From Streptomyces sp. NWU339 (GTDB taxonomy: Bacteria > Actinomycetota > Actinomycetes > Streptomycetales > Streptomycetaceae), in the NCBI RefSeq assembly GCF_003143855.1, contig NZ_QFRK01000010.1, positions 225,194 to 265,817 of the forward strand: 40,624 bases of DNA, in the 5' to 3' direction. Within the stretch, counting starts at the first letter, position 1. Each line of letters opens with the position of its first letter. Positions 1 through 4,951 of this stretch are shown here, one piece after another. Below the pieces are notes generated by a model. That model searched no databases. It worked only from the letters and a program-made list of their open reading frames with translations, and was not told where the DNA came from. The position numbers and the translations under genes are program-made.

Positions 1-201
1 GCCCATCGTCGACGCGGTCCGATCGCCGAGACCCCCAATGCCCAGCTCAAGGAGCTCATCGGGCTGCGACGCTTCGCCCGACGAGGCTTGCAGGCCGTTC
101 AGGAGGAGTCACTGCTGGCGGCACTGACTCTCAATCTGCTGACCCTGTTCCGCACCGCACCCGACTTTCTGCCGCACAAGACCCGGACCGCGACCGGATA
201 G
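1..201 (+). pseudogene. C-terminal remnant of an IS1182-like transposase (enters from the left edge)
   Basis: Frame 1 is open from the first base to a TAG at 199-201 and encodes the last 66 residues of a transposase. The segment LIGLRRFARRGLQAVQEES followed by a hydrophobic stretch (ALTLNLLTLFR) resembles the tail of DDE transposases of the IS1182 group, where an RRG-x-x-x-V-x-x-E segment precedes a helix rich in Leu and Asn. The 5' part lies outside the window, so whether the whole gene is intact cannot be judged. It is followed within 70 bases by a decayed IS256-type fragment, which suggests an insertion hot spot. The family assignment rests on motif memory only. Confidence 0.6.
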
Positions 202-244
202 CGGAGAGGGCGGGCCGCCCCGCCCGGTTTTCCCCAGCTCCTCG

Positions 245-643
245 ATGCCATGCCGCAGCAGGCGAAAACGCAACAGGCCCAATGTCCTGGACAGCCTGCC
301 GAAGTCCGCGCAGCCGGGCGCGAAGAAGGCCATCCAGGACATCTACAACGCCGAGGACCGCGACCAACTGCCGGCGTTCTACGCCTTCCCGGCCGAGTAC
401 TGGATCCACCTGCGCACCACGAACCCCATCGAGTCGACCTTCGCCACCGTCCGGCTGCGGACCAAGGTCACCCGCGGCGCCGGCTCCCGCACCGCCGCCC
501 TGGCCATGGTCTTCAAACTCGTCGAGTCCGCCCAGCAGCGGTGGCGGGCCGTGAACGCACCCCACCTCGTCGCCCTGGTCCGGGCCGGGGCCCGCTTCGA
601 GCGCGGTCGGCTCGTCGAACGCCCCGAACAACTCGCAGCCTGA
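245..643 (+). pseudogene. IS256-family transposase, 3' fragment with an internal deletion
   Basis: The protein from about residue 12 onward is a clear IS256/mutator-type transposase C-terminus: NVLDSLPKSAQPGAKKA, then HLRTTNPIESTFATVRLRT, then a tail ending VERPEQLAA. The TTNPIES segment surrounds the conserved glutamate region near the end of the DDE domain. Between the NAEDRD segment and LPAFYAFPAEYW roughly 35 residues that normally separate these two blocks (including the K-ITDD segment) are missing, while the frame is kept. The first two thirds of the gene, with the two catalytic aspartates, are absent. The ATG at 245 is only the first in-frame start and is probably not a native one. Non-functional remnant. 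Confidence 0.8.
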
Positions 644-691
644 CAGGCCCGCCAGCCAGGGCCTCCTTGCTCGCAGGCCGTCGATCCGGCT

Positions 692-1675
692 TCAGGCGTA
701 GCGCGCGAAGAGGGCCTGGAGGTATCCCTCCAGCCGCCTGGTCAGCAAGGTGGGAGTCAGCTCGGCACGGCCCACCTCGCGCCACGGGACGGCGACCTTC
801 TCGGCGTCCGGAGCGAAGGCCAGGGCGTCCAGCAGGCGCCAGTAGAGATGGGCGGCGCGCTCTTCGGCCAGCGTCCCTCCTGCCGCAACGTAGCGGTCGG
901 CGAAGTGTATGCCCGCGGAAGCCCCGTGCAGCAGAGCCAGGGCCGTCGAGCAGTGGGCCACGTCCAGGTCGGCCGGCCCCCAGGAGGTCTCCACCCAGTC
1001 GACGACGCCGCTGATCCGCAGACCGGCGCCGTCGCCCGTGAAGAGGACATTGCCGGGATGGAAGTCCCGGTGCAGGAAGCAGGCCCGGTGCTCCGGGGGC
1101 TCGCGGCGGATCACGTCCACGGCCCGTTGCCACAGCTCAGGCTGATCGGTGTCTTCGGGCGGGCTCACCCGCTCGGGAGAGGTCCACGCCTGATACGCGC
1201 GCGGCCGTACCTCGGCGGTCACCGGCAGCCGGTGGATGCGCAGCAACTGGTGGGCCAGCAGTTCGGCACGCCGGTCGGCCCCCTCATCGCCCAGGCGCAC
1301 GGTCCCGGGCAACAGGGACATCAGCAAGGACGGATGGTCGCAGTACTGCGCTGTGGCGTCCACGGCCACCAGCCTGGCCGCGGGCACATCCGTGCCGCCG
1401 AGCAGGCGCAGAACGGCTGCCTCGCGAGTCAGCAGGCCCTCCGCGTGCCGAACGTAGAAGGGCTTGACGAAAGACCGCAGGACCAGCGACCGTCGACCGC
1501 CCGGCCCACAGATGTCCAGACGGCGCATTTCCGACGTCCAGCCGCCACGCAACCGCGCGACATCCTCGATGCGTTCTGTCTCGGACAGCCCCTTCTCCAC
1601 CCAGGCCCGCGTCGCACTCCAACCCTGGTCTTCAAGATTGGTACTGATGTGCTCGGCCCCCTCGTCCGCAGCCAT
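692..1675 (-). CDS. APH-family phosphotransferase (aminoglycoside/choline-kinase-like)
   Basis: A 327-aa protein with the APH-type kinase fold. The catalytic loop HRDFHPGN is at residues 202-209 (catalytic Asp 204) and the metal-binding segment VVDWVETSWGP at about 224-234 is the equivalent of the DFG motif (Asp 226). The family transfers phosphate from ATP to small molecules such as aminoglycosides, macrolides, choline or homoserine; the substrate cannot be inferred here. The N-terminal ATP-binding lobe is at about residues 30-120. ATG 1675 has no good Shine-Dalgarno upstream, so a leaderless start or a slightly different start is possible. It is divergent from the interrupted isomerase gene at 1855, and the two share a 179-base spacer containing a palindrome. 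No adjacent antibiotic cluster is visible. Confidence 0.85.
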   Translation of the reverse strand: MAADEGAEHISTNLEDQGWSATRAWVEKGLSETERIEDVARLRGGWTSEMRRLDICGPGGRRSLVLRSFVKPFYVRHAEGLLTREAAVLRLLGGTDVPAARLVAVDATAQYCDHPSLLMSLLPGTVRLGDEGADRRAELLAHQLLRIHRLPVTAEVRPRAYQAWTSPERVSPPEDTDQPELWQRAVDVIRREPPEHRACFLHRDFHPGNVLFTGDGAGLRISGVVDWVETSWGPADLDVAHCSTALALLHGASAGIHFADRYVAAGGTLAEERAAHLYWRLLDALAFAPDAEKVAVPWREVGRAELTPTLLTRRLEGYLQALFARYA

Positions 1676-1730
1676 GGAGGCAGGTTATCGATCTCATCGA
1701 CGGATGCATTTGGCTCTCCACCCACAACTC

Positions 1731-1753
1731 TTGACAATTACTCGTGCAGTAAT
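1731..1753. promoter_or_regulatory. TTGACA box joined to a 17-bp palindrome (candidate operator)
   Basis: In the spacer between the divergent kinase (start 1675) and isomerase (start 1855) genes, TTGACA at 1731-1736 is followed directly by the perfect inverted repeat ATTACT-CGTGC-AGTAAT at 1737-1753. The AT-rich palindrome stands out in this G/C-rich DNA. TTGACA fits a -35 element, but a -10 at normal spacing is not obvious, so the promoter direction is unclear. No regulator gene is adjacent. The palindrome is seen; its role as an operator is inferred. Confidence 0.45.
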
Positions 1754-1854
1754 GCCGGAGAAGATCAGCCGGCTGTCTCGTACTGGGCCTGGGCTCGGGT
1801 GTCGGCGAGCCGGGTAGGAACCGCGGGCGTCGACGGGGTGAGTGGGGCAGCGCA

Positions 1855-2039
1855 GTGACTTCGCTGCCCCGCCTCCAGCTGCTGCGCCAGGAGTCCGCTG
1901 CGTTCAGCGCCTGCCTCGGGCACGACCTCGGTGCATCCGTCCCCCACTGCGGGGAATGGACGCTGCGCGACCTTGCCGAGCACACGGGCCGGGGCAACCG
2001 CTGGGCCGCCGCTGCGATCACCGGCAAACGTGGCGACCA
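1855..2039 (+). pseudogene. Mycothiol-dependent maleylpyruvate isomerase-family gene, 5' part (interrupted)
   Basis: The GTG start at 1855 opens a protein whose N-terminus (LQLLRQESAAFSACL, then CGEWTLRDLAEHTGRGNRW) is typical of the DinB-fold, mycothiol-dependent maleylpyruvate isomerase family found in Streptomyces. The coding sequence stops making sense after ITGKRGD, exactly where the inserted element begins at 2040. The rest of the gene resumes at 3959 in the frame expected if the element and one 5-bp duplication are removed, giving KRGDY-EAPPAP across the junction. Members act as thiol transferases or isomerases using mycothiol; the exact substrate is unknown. The gene is inactive in its present form. 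Confidence 0.85.
2035..2039. repeat. Left copy of the 5-bp target-site duplication (GACCA)
   Basis: GACCA lies immediately left of the element's GGGG terminus. The right copy at 3959-3963 is GACTA, differing by one transition. The right copy gives the better protein (Asp-Tyr), so the left copy has probably mutated since insertion. A 5-bp duplication is what Tn3-family transposition produces. Confidence 0.75.
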
Positions 2040-2083
2040 GGGGTGCCGGTAAGAACGCTGTCGCAGATCCTGCTGGCTTATTC
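2040..2083 (+). repeat. Left terminal inverted repeat
   Basis: The repeat starts GGGGTGCCGGTAAG and ends with GATCCTGCTGGCTTATTC. It matches the right terminal repeat (3915-3958, reverse complement) at 35 of 44 positions without gaps, the best-conserved parts being the outer 10 bases and the GATCCTGCTGG core. Confidence 0.8.
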
Positions 2084-2137
2084 GGTCACGCGGCGAGGGA
2101 GAGGTCGAGGCGGGCAAGGTGGCTGACATAGAAGTCG

Positions 2138-2368
2138 TTACTCCTCGTGCGGCATGAGTGCCGGTTCGGCCTCCTTCATGCGGCGGTCGGTCCAGTACTC
2201 CTCTACGTCGCGCTGGTCGTGCTGAACCTCGGAGGTCGATGTGTCGCCCCCGGGCTCGGGCGGGGAGGCGGGGGACTCGGACGTGTCCGGACGGAGTGCG
2301 ACGACGGTGGCCACAGCCGCAGCGACGCCTGCGGTGACGACGAGGGCGCGGATGCCGGAGCGCTTCAT
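2138..2368 (-). pseudogene. 5' fragment of a secreted trypsin/V8-like serine protease gene
   Basis: ATG 2368 is preceded by AGAGGTC on the minus strand, a plausible ribosome site. The 76-residue product begins MKRSGIRALVVTAG and continues with an Ala/Val-rich stretch, a signal peptide. It then has a Ser/Pro-rich linker and the segment EVQHDQRDVEEYWTDRRMKEA. A V-x-H-D-x-R-x-V-x-x-Y-W-T-x-x-R-M-x-x-A pattern is typical of the propeptide of Streptomyces secreted serine peptidases. The catalytic domain is missing: the frame stops soon after PALMPHEE, about 55 bases from the inner edge of the left terminal repeat. It is a truncated gene start rather than a real short protein. The family call rests on the propeptide motif. 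Confidence 0.55.
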
Positions 2369-2466
2369 GGGCGACCTCTTTGGCGAGTTGCGGAGCCGTA
2401 CGGGAACGGCGCTCACCCCGCCACGCTACTGGCCGTGCGGCGGGGTGAACACCGGTCCGCTGGATG

Positions 2467-2643
2467 TCAGGTGACGGAGCCCTGGTCGTCGAACATCTGC
2501 TTGACGCTGTCGCCGAAGCAGGAACTCCGGTTCACGCCGGCGGAGTCGATGGTGCTCGTGCCCCCGTTGGTCTGGCCCAGCCCCGAGGACTGGTCGAACA
2601 CGCGCGTCCACGGGCCGCCGCTGGAGCCGCCAGCCCCGCCGGG
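2467..2643 (-). pseudogene. 3' fragment of a trypsin/V8-like serine protease gene (contains the catalytic Ser motif)
   Basis: Read on the minus strand from the inner inverted repeat, the frame encodes PGGAGGSSGGPWTRVFDQ and runs on to FGDSVKQMFDDQGSVT, then TGA at 2469-2467. GGSSGGPW is the nucleophile motif G-x-S-G-G-P of chymotrypsin-fold serine proteases; the codon of the active Ser is at 2622-2620. The His and Asp parts of the triad are absent because the sequence is cut at the inverted repeat near 2642. It lies upstream, in the direction of transcription, of the propeptide fragment at 2138-2368, so the two cannot be halves of one gene in normal order. They more likely come from two tandem protease genes. 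Confidence 0.6.
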
Positions 2644-2685
2644 CACGGAATAAGCCAGCAGGATCGTCACCAGCCGCAAACGGCG
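2642..2685 (-). repeat. Inner inverted repeat, left arm
   Basis: This 44-bp arm starts GGCACGGAATAAGCCAGCAG and is the reverse complement of 3853-3896 at 42 of 44 positions. It shares the GATCCTGCTGG core with the element's terminal repeats but has a different flank (CGCCGTTTGCGGCTGGTGAC on the minus strand). It is better conserved than the outer pair, which suggests a younger or separately active end. Confidence 0.8.
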
Positions 2686-2886
2686 GTGATCAGTCCTCGG
2701 ACCTGGCAGGCCGCAGCAGTTCCGCTGCGCTGGCCACCTCGGCGAGTGCCCGGCGGCCGCCTTTCAGCAGGCCGTTCTCGTGCGCGGTGATGCCGCGCCG
2801 GCGCAGGTGGGCCACCTCGTGCTCACGGTCGGCGATGGCGAAGCCCGTCTCGGAACGGCCGATGGCGTCCACGGGCTCGTCGGGCG

Positions 2887-2913
2887 GAGCCCCGGAGTGG
2901 GCCTCCGGGGCTC
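2887..2913 (-). terminator. Hairpin terminator after the four-cysteine secreted-protein gene
   Basis: Perfect 11-bp arms, GAGCCCCGGAG (2887-2897) and CTCCGGGGCTC (2903-2913), enclose a 5-nt loop. The hairpin lies 14 nt beyond the stop codon of the minus-strand gene 2928-3401. There is no U-tract, as is usual for Streptomyces terminators. Confidence 0.6.
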
Positions 2914-2927
2914 GCTCGAGACGGTCG

Positions 2928-3401
2928 TTATCCGTCCTGGTCGGCGTACCACCAGTTTGCGCACTGGAGAGCGCCTCCGCGACGCAGACAGACACGGATC
3001 GCGTTCTGGTAGCCCTCGATCTGCGGGGTGTACCACGTTCCGCCAGAGGTGGCGGTGACGCCGCAGTAGTCGTAGCCGTTCAACTCGTTCATGACCTGGG
3101 TGGTTGTCGACCACTTGCGGGTGGTCTGATACTTCGAGCGGTCGAGGGTCAGTATGTCGCCGGCCCTGAGGCTCGCCCTGGCGCGGGCGGATCCGTTGGG
3201 GCTGCCGCTCTGTAGGGCGACCGTGGTCCCGTGCAGCGTGACGGGGTAGTACGTGCCGACGTCCTTGTAGGCGATCTCCCACGTGGTGTGGCAGCGCGCG
3301 TCTGCCTGCGCGGGCTCGGCGGTGACCACCACCGCAGAGGCGGCGAGGAGTGCGGTCGTGATCGCGGAACAGAGGCTTGTGCGTTGTCCCTTGAGACGCA
3401 A
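2928..3401 (-). CDS. Small secreted protein with four cysteines, unknown function
   Basis: The chosen start is TTG 3401, 8 nt after GAGAGG; the upstream ATG 3410 abuts that ribosome site and is less likely. The product is about 157 aa. Residues 1-34 are a signal peptide (basic MRLKGQR, hydrophobic ITTALLAASAVVVTA, cleavage after AQA). The mature part of about 120 residues has four cysteines (ADARCHTTW, GYDYCGVT, IRVCLRRG, ALQCANWW), consistent with two disulfides, and many Thr/Tyr/Trp residues. No enzyme motif is recognised, so an extracellular binding, inhibitor or toxin-like role cannot be separated. The gene has its own terminator just downstream and sits between the inner inverted repeats, so it looks like intact cargo of the mobile element. 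That it is real is supported by ribosome site, signal peptide and terminator together. Confidence 0.65.
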   Translation of the reverse strand: MRLKGQRTSLCSAITTALLAASAVVVTAEPAQADARCHTTWEIAYKDVGTYYPVTLHGTTVALQSGSPNGSARARASLRAGDILTLDRSKYQTTRKWSTTTQVMNELNGYDYCGVTATSGGTWYTPQIEGYQNAIRVCLRRGGALQCANWWYADQDG

Positions 3402-3590
3402 ATGAATCATCCTCTCGAGCGGATCTTCATGTAGTCGAGCGCAGCTGGCTGATTTTCGATGCGTCGATGTGTTCATGGCAAGCGGCTTTACAGTTCCTGT
3501 TGAAATGCGTGCCCGAATGTCCGAACCGGCTCCATGCCGGATGAGTTGGCCGGATCGGTCCTGACTGTCGGTAGCCGTGGCTACCGTCGT

Positions 3591-3887
3591 ATGGCGCTGG
3601 ACGACGCGATCAGCAAAGCGAGGCGGGAGCAGGACCGCAGGGACGAACAGGAACGGCTGGAACAGCAGTGGAAGAGGGAGGTGCAGCCGGCTCTTCAGCT
3701 CCGCCCGCACCTCACGGGCCGCGCAGTCCAGCTGGATACCGTGCTTCTCCCATCGTTTCCGCCGGGCCCGCGAAGGCGGTCGGCTTGCGCTCGCCAAGGC
3801 GACGGCCACGGGCGAACTGCCCAGCCCCACGCCGTCACCGGAGTAGACGAGACGCCGTTTGCGGCTGGTGACGATCCTGCTGGTTAA
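3591..3887 (+). CDS. Possible small hypothetical protein, probably decayed
   Basis: ATG 3591 opens a 98-residue frame. Its first 35 residues (MALDDAISKARREQDRRDEQ and a further Glu/Arg-rich stretch) look like a real charged helical, coiled-coil-like N-terminus. After about residue 40 the composition becomes Pro/Arg-rich and resembles out-of-frame G/C-rich sequence. The frame ends inside the inner inverted repeat. The most likely reading is the start of a former gene that was shifted or cut when the repeat arrived. No homologue is recognised. Confidence 0.25.
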   Translation: MALDDAISKARREQDRRDEQERLEQQWKREVQPALQLRPHLTGRAVQLDTVLLPSFPPGPRRRSACARQGDGHGRTAQPHAVTGVDETPFAAGDDPAG

Positions 3888-3896
3888 TTCCGTGCC
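3853..3896 (+). repeat. Inner inverted repeat, right arm
   Basis: CGCCGTTTGCGGCTGGTGAC followed by GATCCTGCTGGTTAATTCCG and TGCC; it pairs with 2642-2685 with two mismatches. Its right half is also the left arm of the 60-bp hairpin at 3873-3932. Confidence 0.8.
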
Positions 3897-3932
3897 GTCC
3901 GGTGTGACGGCACGGAATTAACCAGCAGGATC
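3873..3932. repeat. Perfect 60-bp palindrome (27-bp arms, 6-nt loop)
   Basis: The left arm, 3873-3899, runs from GATCCTGCTGG to CGTGCCGTC; the loop is CGGTGT (3900-3905); the right arm, 3906-3932, is its exact reverse complement. The palindrome equals two copies of the repeat core placed head to head. The hexamer GGTGAC sits directly on both sides (3867-3872 and 3933-3938) in the same orientation. That is either chance or a duplication made when a small hairpin element inserted. Confidence 0.85.
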
Positions 3933-3958
3933 GGTGACACGATCCTTGCCGGCACCCC
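3915..3958 (-). repeat. Right terminal inverted repeat
   Basis: On the minus strand it reads GGGGTGCCGGCAAGG and ends in GATCCTGCTGGTTAATTC, matching the left terminus in 35 of 44 positions. Confidence 0.8.
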
Positions 3959-3963
3959 GACTA
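3959..3963. repeat. Right copy of the 5-bp target-site duplication (GACTA)
   Basis: GACTA directly follows the CCCC end of the element. With the next base it supplies Asp-Tyr codons that join the isomerase halves in frame. Confidence 0.75.
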
Positions 3964-4195
3964 CGAGGCACCGCCCGCACCGCAGGCGGGCGCCGAGGTG
4001 CAGGGCCGGTCCAACGCATCGGTGGACGAGCTACTGGCCGTGCTGGAGACCGATCCAGCCGTCGAAGCGTGGGCCTTCTTCCCGCCGCACACCGTTGGCT
4101 TCTGGCAGCGGCGGCGCGCCCAGGAGGCACTGATCCACCGCTGGGACGCGCAGAACGCGCTCGGGCGTGCTCTCCCCTTCGATGAAGTCGCGCGA
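3959..4195 (+). pseudogene. Mycothiol-dependent maleylpyruvate isomerase-family gene, 3' part (interrupted and 3'-truncated)
   Basis: The frame GAC-TAC-GAG continues the gene begun at 1855: DYEAPPAPQAGAEVQG, then VDELLAVLETDP, AWAFFPPHTVGFWQRRRAQE and ALIHRWDAQNALG. The FWxRRxAxExxxHRWDAxxALG block is the hallmark of this family; the His in HRWD is in the position of the metal/thiol-site His. Homology fades after about 4195, shortly before the stop of the oppositely oriented membrane gene at 4213. The last roughly 70-90 residues of a normal family member are therefore missing. The frame runs on to a later stop, but that part is antisense to the membrane gene. So the gene was damaged twice, by insertion and by 3' deletion. 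Confidence 0.8.
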
Positions 4196-4212
4196 CATCG
4201 GCGTCCCGGAAA

Positions 4213-4521
4213 TCATTTCGAACGGTTCGCGGACCCCACGGTCCGGCCGGAGCGTGTCTGCCGGGGCTCCTCGAGGAGCTGCGCCGCCGTCATCAGGGAG
4301 AGCCCGACCAGGACGAGCGGCATGCTGCCCCCGGAGGGCATGCGGCGCGTGGCCGCGAGCCCTCCGGCGAGCAGGAGCGCGCCGGCACCCCACAGTCCGG
4401 GACGGCTCACACTGCCCCGGAACCAGGGCAGTACGATCCGGCCGGTCACCAGTGCCACCGCCCCCGCCGCCCCGAGCACCAGCGCCATCCCCGAACCGAC
4501 CACCAGAAAGAACGTGGACAC
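4213..4521 (-). CDS. Small integral membrane protein, unknown function
   Basis: The GTG start at 4521 follows AAGGGGGG at a suitable distance. The 102-aa product has three likely membrane segments: FFLVVGSGMALVLGAAGAVA (about residues 4-23), GLWGAGALLLAGGLAA (about 42-57) and PLVLVGLSLMTAAQLL (about 68-83), followed by a charged tail. No family is recognised; small actinobacterial three-helix proteins of this kind are common and mostly uncharacterised. It ends next to the truncated isomerase fragment, so its downstream side marks the edge of a rearrangement. Confidence 0.6.
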   Translation of the reverse strand: MSTFFLVVGSGMALVLGAAGAVALVTGRIVLPWFRGSVSRPGLWGAGALLLAGGLAATRRMPSGGSMPLVLVGLSLMTAAQLLEEPRQTRSGRTVGSANRSK

Positions 4522-4951
4522 GCGCCCCCCTTGATCACTCCCGTGATGATCATCTCAGAAGCCCGGGTGCCGCGATGAAGGACGCGTCCTCCCTGACCGC
4601 CCGGCCTCCTGGCCCTGCCCGGCGTCCGGCTTCTCAGGAGAGGGCCGGGCGGCGGCCTGGTGGCAGGCGGTGTCGGCGGTCACTGGCGGACGGCGCGGCC
4701 GCGCACGCCGGGGCCGGGTCTGTACGGGACCTGCGCGACGGAGGATGGCCGACGCCTCGGTGAAAAGCGTGAACAGCGTGAACAGTCAGCAGACGAATGT
4801 CACTTGAGCGCTCGAATGAGCGGCATATGCACAGTGGTGGGCGAAGTGCTCACGGTTTTTCGGGTAGGTGTGTCACCTCTGGGACCCAAGTGCTCGTGGC
4901 GATCCGGCAGGACCGGCTTCCTGGACGGCCGGGGCGCGGCATGATCTGGGC
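4522..4951. other. 430-base gene-free spacer
   Basis: No convincing coding frame is seen. Near 4531-4555 a short AT-richer stretch (TTGATCACTCCCGTGATGATC) contains the inverted repeat ATCAC-TCCC-GTGAT and may be promoter or operator sequence for the membrane gene on the left. Further right there is a 9-bp tandem repeat (GCGTGAACA twice, about 4766-4783). The last 100 bases presumably hold the promoter of the glycosylase gene. Confidence 0.5.

Larger units (their letters stand above)
2040..3958. mobile_element. 1,919-bp non-autonomous, Tn3-like composite element carrying secreted-protein genes
   Basis: The boundaries are set by 44-bp imperfect terminal inverted repeats (2040-2083 and 3915-3958; 35 of 44 positions match) that begin GGGGTGCCGG, and by a flanking 5-bp duplication. 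GGGG-starting ends and 5-bp duplications are hallmarks of the Tn3 family. No transposase or resolvase gene is present, so the element would need help in trans. Its interior holds, on the minus strand, the 5' piece of one serine protease gene (2138-2368), the 3' piece of another (2467-2643) and an intact small secreted-protein gene (2928-3401). A plus-strand fragment of unclear coding status follows (3591-3887). A second inverted-repeat pair (2642-2685/3853-3896) and a 60-bp hairpin (3873-3932) share the core GATCCTGCTGG with the ends. At the left end a short minus-strand tail (2086-2139, ending LARLDLSLAA then stop) may be the last codons of a lost gene. The minus-strand stretch 2690-2886 is open but unrecognised. 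Confidence 0.75.

Noticed and set aside
131..631. Long minus-strand frame across the IS256 remnant
   Set aside because: Antisense of the transposase fragment with Gly/Asp/Val-rich shadow composition and no family match.
2690..2995. 101-codon minus-strand frame downstream of the secreted-protein gene
   Set aside because: It starts inside the secreted-protein gene in another frame and crosses that gene's terminator. The last 60 codons look coding-like (ADREHEVAHLRRRG) but match nothing I know, so they are noted only in the element description.
2040..3958. A Tn3-type transposase or resolvase gene inside the element
   Set aside because: All six frames were read for a transposase, serine resolvase or DDE motif; none is present and there is too little room for a roughly 1,000-residue TnpA.
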